Part shown: positions 7,307 through 8,257 of the stretch, one piece after another | Layout of the letters: each line of letters opens with the position of its first letter | How positions within the stretch are numbered: position 1 is the first letter of the stretch | DNA from: Bacteroidota bacterium | GTDB taxonomy: Bacteria > Bacteroidota > Ignavibacteria > Ignavibacteriales > Ignavibacteriaceae | Assembly (NCBI GenBank): GCA_021796135.1 | Contig: JAJYOQ010000169.1 | Coordinates: 1-8,257 of the forward strand | Length of the DNA: 8,257 nucleotides | Direction: 5' to 3' | Translations under genes and position numbers: made by a program | The notes under the pieces: generated by a model | The model's input: only the letters and a program-made list of their open reading frames with translations | The model's database searches: none | Told to the model about the DNA's origin: nothing

Positions 7307-8257
7307 ATGAAAAAAAAATATTTATTACATGATAATTGGAAGTTTTCAATAAAAAAGACTGAAGAGAAAATTCCATCAGAGCTCAAGAATATATTAAATG
7401 AAAAAAGATGGCTGAAGGCAACTGTTCCGGGCACAGTACAGACTGATTTGCTTAACCACAAACTAATTACTGATCCTTTTTATTCGGATAATGAAAATAA
7501 ACTACAATGGATAGGGAAACAGAATTGGACTTATAAAACCACATTTGATATTCCAAAGGACTTTGATGCTTCTAAAAGTTTCTTTCTAGTTATGGATGGT
7601 ATTGATACTACAGCAACAATTTTATTAAACGGCTCAATTTTAGGTGTAGTCGAGAATATGTTTTGTTCTTATAAAATTGATATTACTAAAAATATATTTC
7701 CTAAAAATAATGAACTGCAAATAATATTCACTTCACCGGAAATTTATGCTAAGCAGCTGGAAGCTAAACATGGCAAGCTTCCGGTAGCTCTGAGATCCGA
7801 AAGAGTTTATATCAGGAAAGCGCAATATTCCTTTGGCTGGGATTGGGGTCCTGCTTTTTTAACCCAGGGAATATGGAGGAAGATATATTTACTCCAGACT
7901 GATGAATATAGTATAGAGAATTATTCAATTGAAACTATATCAATTGATGAAAAAAATAGCAGAGCTAAATTAAAAATTAAATTAAAATTAAATAAGGTTT
8001 CCCCATCTGCTTTATCATTAGGTATAAAAATCCATGACGGTAATTCTAATTATGAATTTTCTGAAAAGATAGCCAATTCAGATTTCTTTGAAAAGGAATA
8101 TGAGCTTGAACAAATAAAGTTATGGTGGCCGAATGGATATGGGATTCCAAACCTATATAATATTAATATTCAACTTTCGGAAGATGGAGTAATATTTGAC
8201 GAAATAAAGAAAAAAATCGGAATCAGGACCGTAAAATTGATATTAAAGGAAGCTGAT
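7307..8257 (+). CDS. Beta-mannosidase, GH2 family, N-terminal fragment (runs off the window)
   Basis: First 317 residues of a GH2 enzyme that removes beta-linked mannose from the non-reducing end of mannooligosaccharides; full enzymes are about 800-900 residues. The frame is open from the ATG at 7307 to the last base. The sugar-binding jelly-roll domain spans about 1-195: ATVPGTVQTDLL (38-49), DPFYSDNE (56-63), LQWIGKQNWTYKTTF (66-80) and the mannosidase-type RKAQYSFGWDWGPAF (170-184) followed by GIWR (188-191). The immunoglobulin-like GH2 domain follows, with LWWPNGYG (272-279) and GIRTVKL (305-311) at the junction to the barrel. The acid/base and nucleophile glutamates lie beyond the window and cannot be checked. 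RKAQYSFGWDWGP and FYSDNE separate it from beta-galactosidases and glucuronidases. No signal peptide, so it probably acts in the cytoplasm on imported oligosaccharides together with the GH130 enzymes. It starts 8 bases after the preceding stop, without a good Shine-Dalgarno site, and codons 2-4 lie in a run of nine A. Confidence 0.93.
   Translation, partial: MKKKYLLHDNWKFSIKKTEEKIPSELKNILNEKRWLKATVPGTVQTDLLNHKLITDPFYSDNENKLQWIGKQNWTYKTTFDIPKDFDASKSFFLVMDGIDTTATILLNGSILGVVENMFCSYKIDITKNIFPKNNELQIIFTSPEIYAKQLEAKHGKLPVALRSERVYIRKAQYSFGWDWGPAFLTQGIWRKIYLLQTDEYSIENYSIETISIDEKNSRAKLKIKLKLNKVSPSALSLGIKIHDGNSNYEFSEKIANSDFFEKEYELEQIKLWWPNGYGIPNLYNINIQLSEDGVIFDEIKKKIGIRTVKLILKEAD

Overview
The window is an AT-rich stretch of a bacterial genome with six genes, all on the + strand. 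They are separated by only 8 to 39 bases, so they read as one operon or part of one. The fifth gene ends in a type IX secretion (T9SS) sorting domain of the 'NYPNPFNPST...' kind. That signature, with the AT-rich codon use and mostly weak Shine-Dalgarno sites, points to the Bacteroidota/Chlorobiota/Ignavibacteriota group. Ignavibacteria-like is my best guess; this is an inference from motifs, not a placement.

Layout: (1) 2-358, 3' end of a sugar ABC transporter permease (MalG-like, CUT1 type), cut by the window start. (2) 370-1797, a long GH130-family protein with an N-terminal helical extension and an insertion in the propeller. (3) 1837-2739, a compact canonical GH130 mannoside phosphorylase. 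(4) 2762-4075, an exported, probably all-helical protein with no family name I can give. (5) 4098-7298, a 1066-residue exported protein: uncharacterised W-rich domain, two Ig/PKD-like domains, LamG lectin-like domain, T9SS sorting domain. (6) 7307-8257, the N-terminal 317 residues of a GH2 beta-mannosidase, cut by the window end.

Read together, this is a mannoside utilisation locus. Gene 5 would act at the cell surface or outside, and gene 4 probably in the periplasm. The permease would import the released oligosaccharides. The two GH130 proteins and the GH2 enzyme have no signal peptides and would break beta-mannosidic bonds in the cytoplasm. Unlike classical Bacteroidota polysaccharide loci, there is no SusC/SusD pair in view; uptake seems to rely on an ABC importer. 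The linkage (beta-1,4 mannan, beta-1,2 mannan or the N-glycan core) cannot be fixed from the sequence.

The parts most likely to be new biology are the two exported proteins of unknown family (genes 4 and 5), which are candidates for undescribed carbohydrate-active enzyme families, and the first GH130 protein, whose expected phosphate-binding lysine is a glutamine. No RNA genes, mobile elements, CRISPR arrays or convincing terminators were seen, and no stretch longer than 40 bases lacks a gene.
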